DNA from: Betaproteobacteria bacterium
Lineage (GTDB): Bacteria > Pseudomonadota > Gammaproteobacteria > Burkholderiales > Burkholderiaceae_C
NCBI GenBank assembly: GCA_005882155.1
Contig: VBCQ01000037.1
Coordinates: forward strand, 1 to 6,269
DNA length: 6,269 bases
Reading direction: 5' to 3'
The notes under the pieces were generated by a model, which saw only the letters and a program-made list of their open reading frames with translations, searched no databases and was not told the origin of the DNA. Each line of letters begins with the position of its first letter. The first letter of the stretch is position 1. Made by a program: the position numbers and the translations under genes. This document shows positions 6,101 through 6,269 of the stretch, piece by piece.

Positions 6101-6269
6101 TCAGTGGGTCGTGTTGATCAACCCCATCTCCGCGCTCGACATCAACGCCTCGATGTCCATCAGGATGAGCATGCGCTCGTTGATGCTGCCGATGCCGGTG
6201 ATGAAACTGGTGTCCACCGCGGTGCTCATCTCGGGGGCGGGCTTGACCGTGCCGGCACCCAGCTCGAGC
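6101..6269 (-). CDS. cheW: Chemotaxis coupling protein CheW (C-terminal part, cut by window edge)
   Basis: The last 56 residues of CheW, the SH3-like adaptor that links MCP tips to the CheA kinase in the cytoplasmic receptor array. Recognised from the C-terminal signature: VKPAPEMSTAVDTSFITGIG, then SINERMLILMDIEALMSS and AEMGL. This parallels the E. coli CheW end (RPAPDFG..LDTQYLTGLG...DRMLILVNIEKLL.SEEMAL). The protein ends INTTH at a TGA (6101-6103). The 5' two-thirds lies outside the window. Placement directly before a run of MCP genes is a common arrangement in betaproteobacterial che operons and indicates that the receptors belong to the main flagellar chemotaxis pathway. CheV also has a CheW-like domain, but CheV would continue into a receiver domain, and this protein stops. 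Confidence 0.93.
   Translation of the reverse strand, partial: LELGAGTVKPAPEMSTAVDTSFITGIGSINERMLILMDIEALMSSAEMGLINTTH

Overview
The window is a high-G+C stretch (roughly two-thirds G+C by eye) in which every supported gene lies on the minus strand. It therefore reads from right to left: the 3' end of cheW (6101-6269), three complete methyl-accepting chemotaxis protein (MCP) genes (6076-4451, 4413-2857, 2621-1035), and the 5' two-thirds of a fourth MCP gene (991-1, cut by the window edge). Protein style, G+C and the cheW-then-MCP order suggest a motile betaproteobacterium, probably Burkholderiales. That placement is inference; no marker gene fixes it.

Layout: cheW and the first MCP are 24 bp apart, the first and second MCPs 37 bp, and the third and fourth 43 bp. 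These gaps fit co-transcription. The one large gap (2622-2856, 235 bp) separates the second and third MCPs. It contains a good match to a flagellar sigma-28 (FliA) promoter, an adjacent palindrome and clustered G-runs, so the last two receptors may form a separately driven transcription unit.

The four receptors have unrelated sensor regions joined to almost identical HAMP and signalling modules. The cheW-proximal receptor carries a Tll0287/DUF3365-like periplasmic domain with a CxxCH c-type haem motif, which points to redox or gas sensing. The second has a 4HB_MCP-type helical sensor. The third has a different, probably helical periplasmic domain. The fourth has a single Cache_2-type domain, a fold that in studied members often binds small carboxylates. 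All would pass signals through CheW to CheA and share one adaptation system. The signalling-tip DNA of the first two is nearly identical over 180 bp, and a second near-identical block joins the third and fourth. This suggests expansion by duplication and/or continuing gene conversion.

I found no RNA genes, insertion sequences, CRISPR arrays or phage features. The plus strand contains very long open frames, but they are antisense shadows of the MCP genes. This is a chemotaxis locus of known type with some notable details, not a clearly new system.
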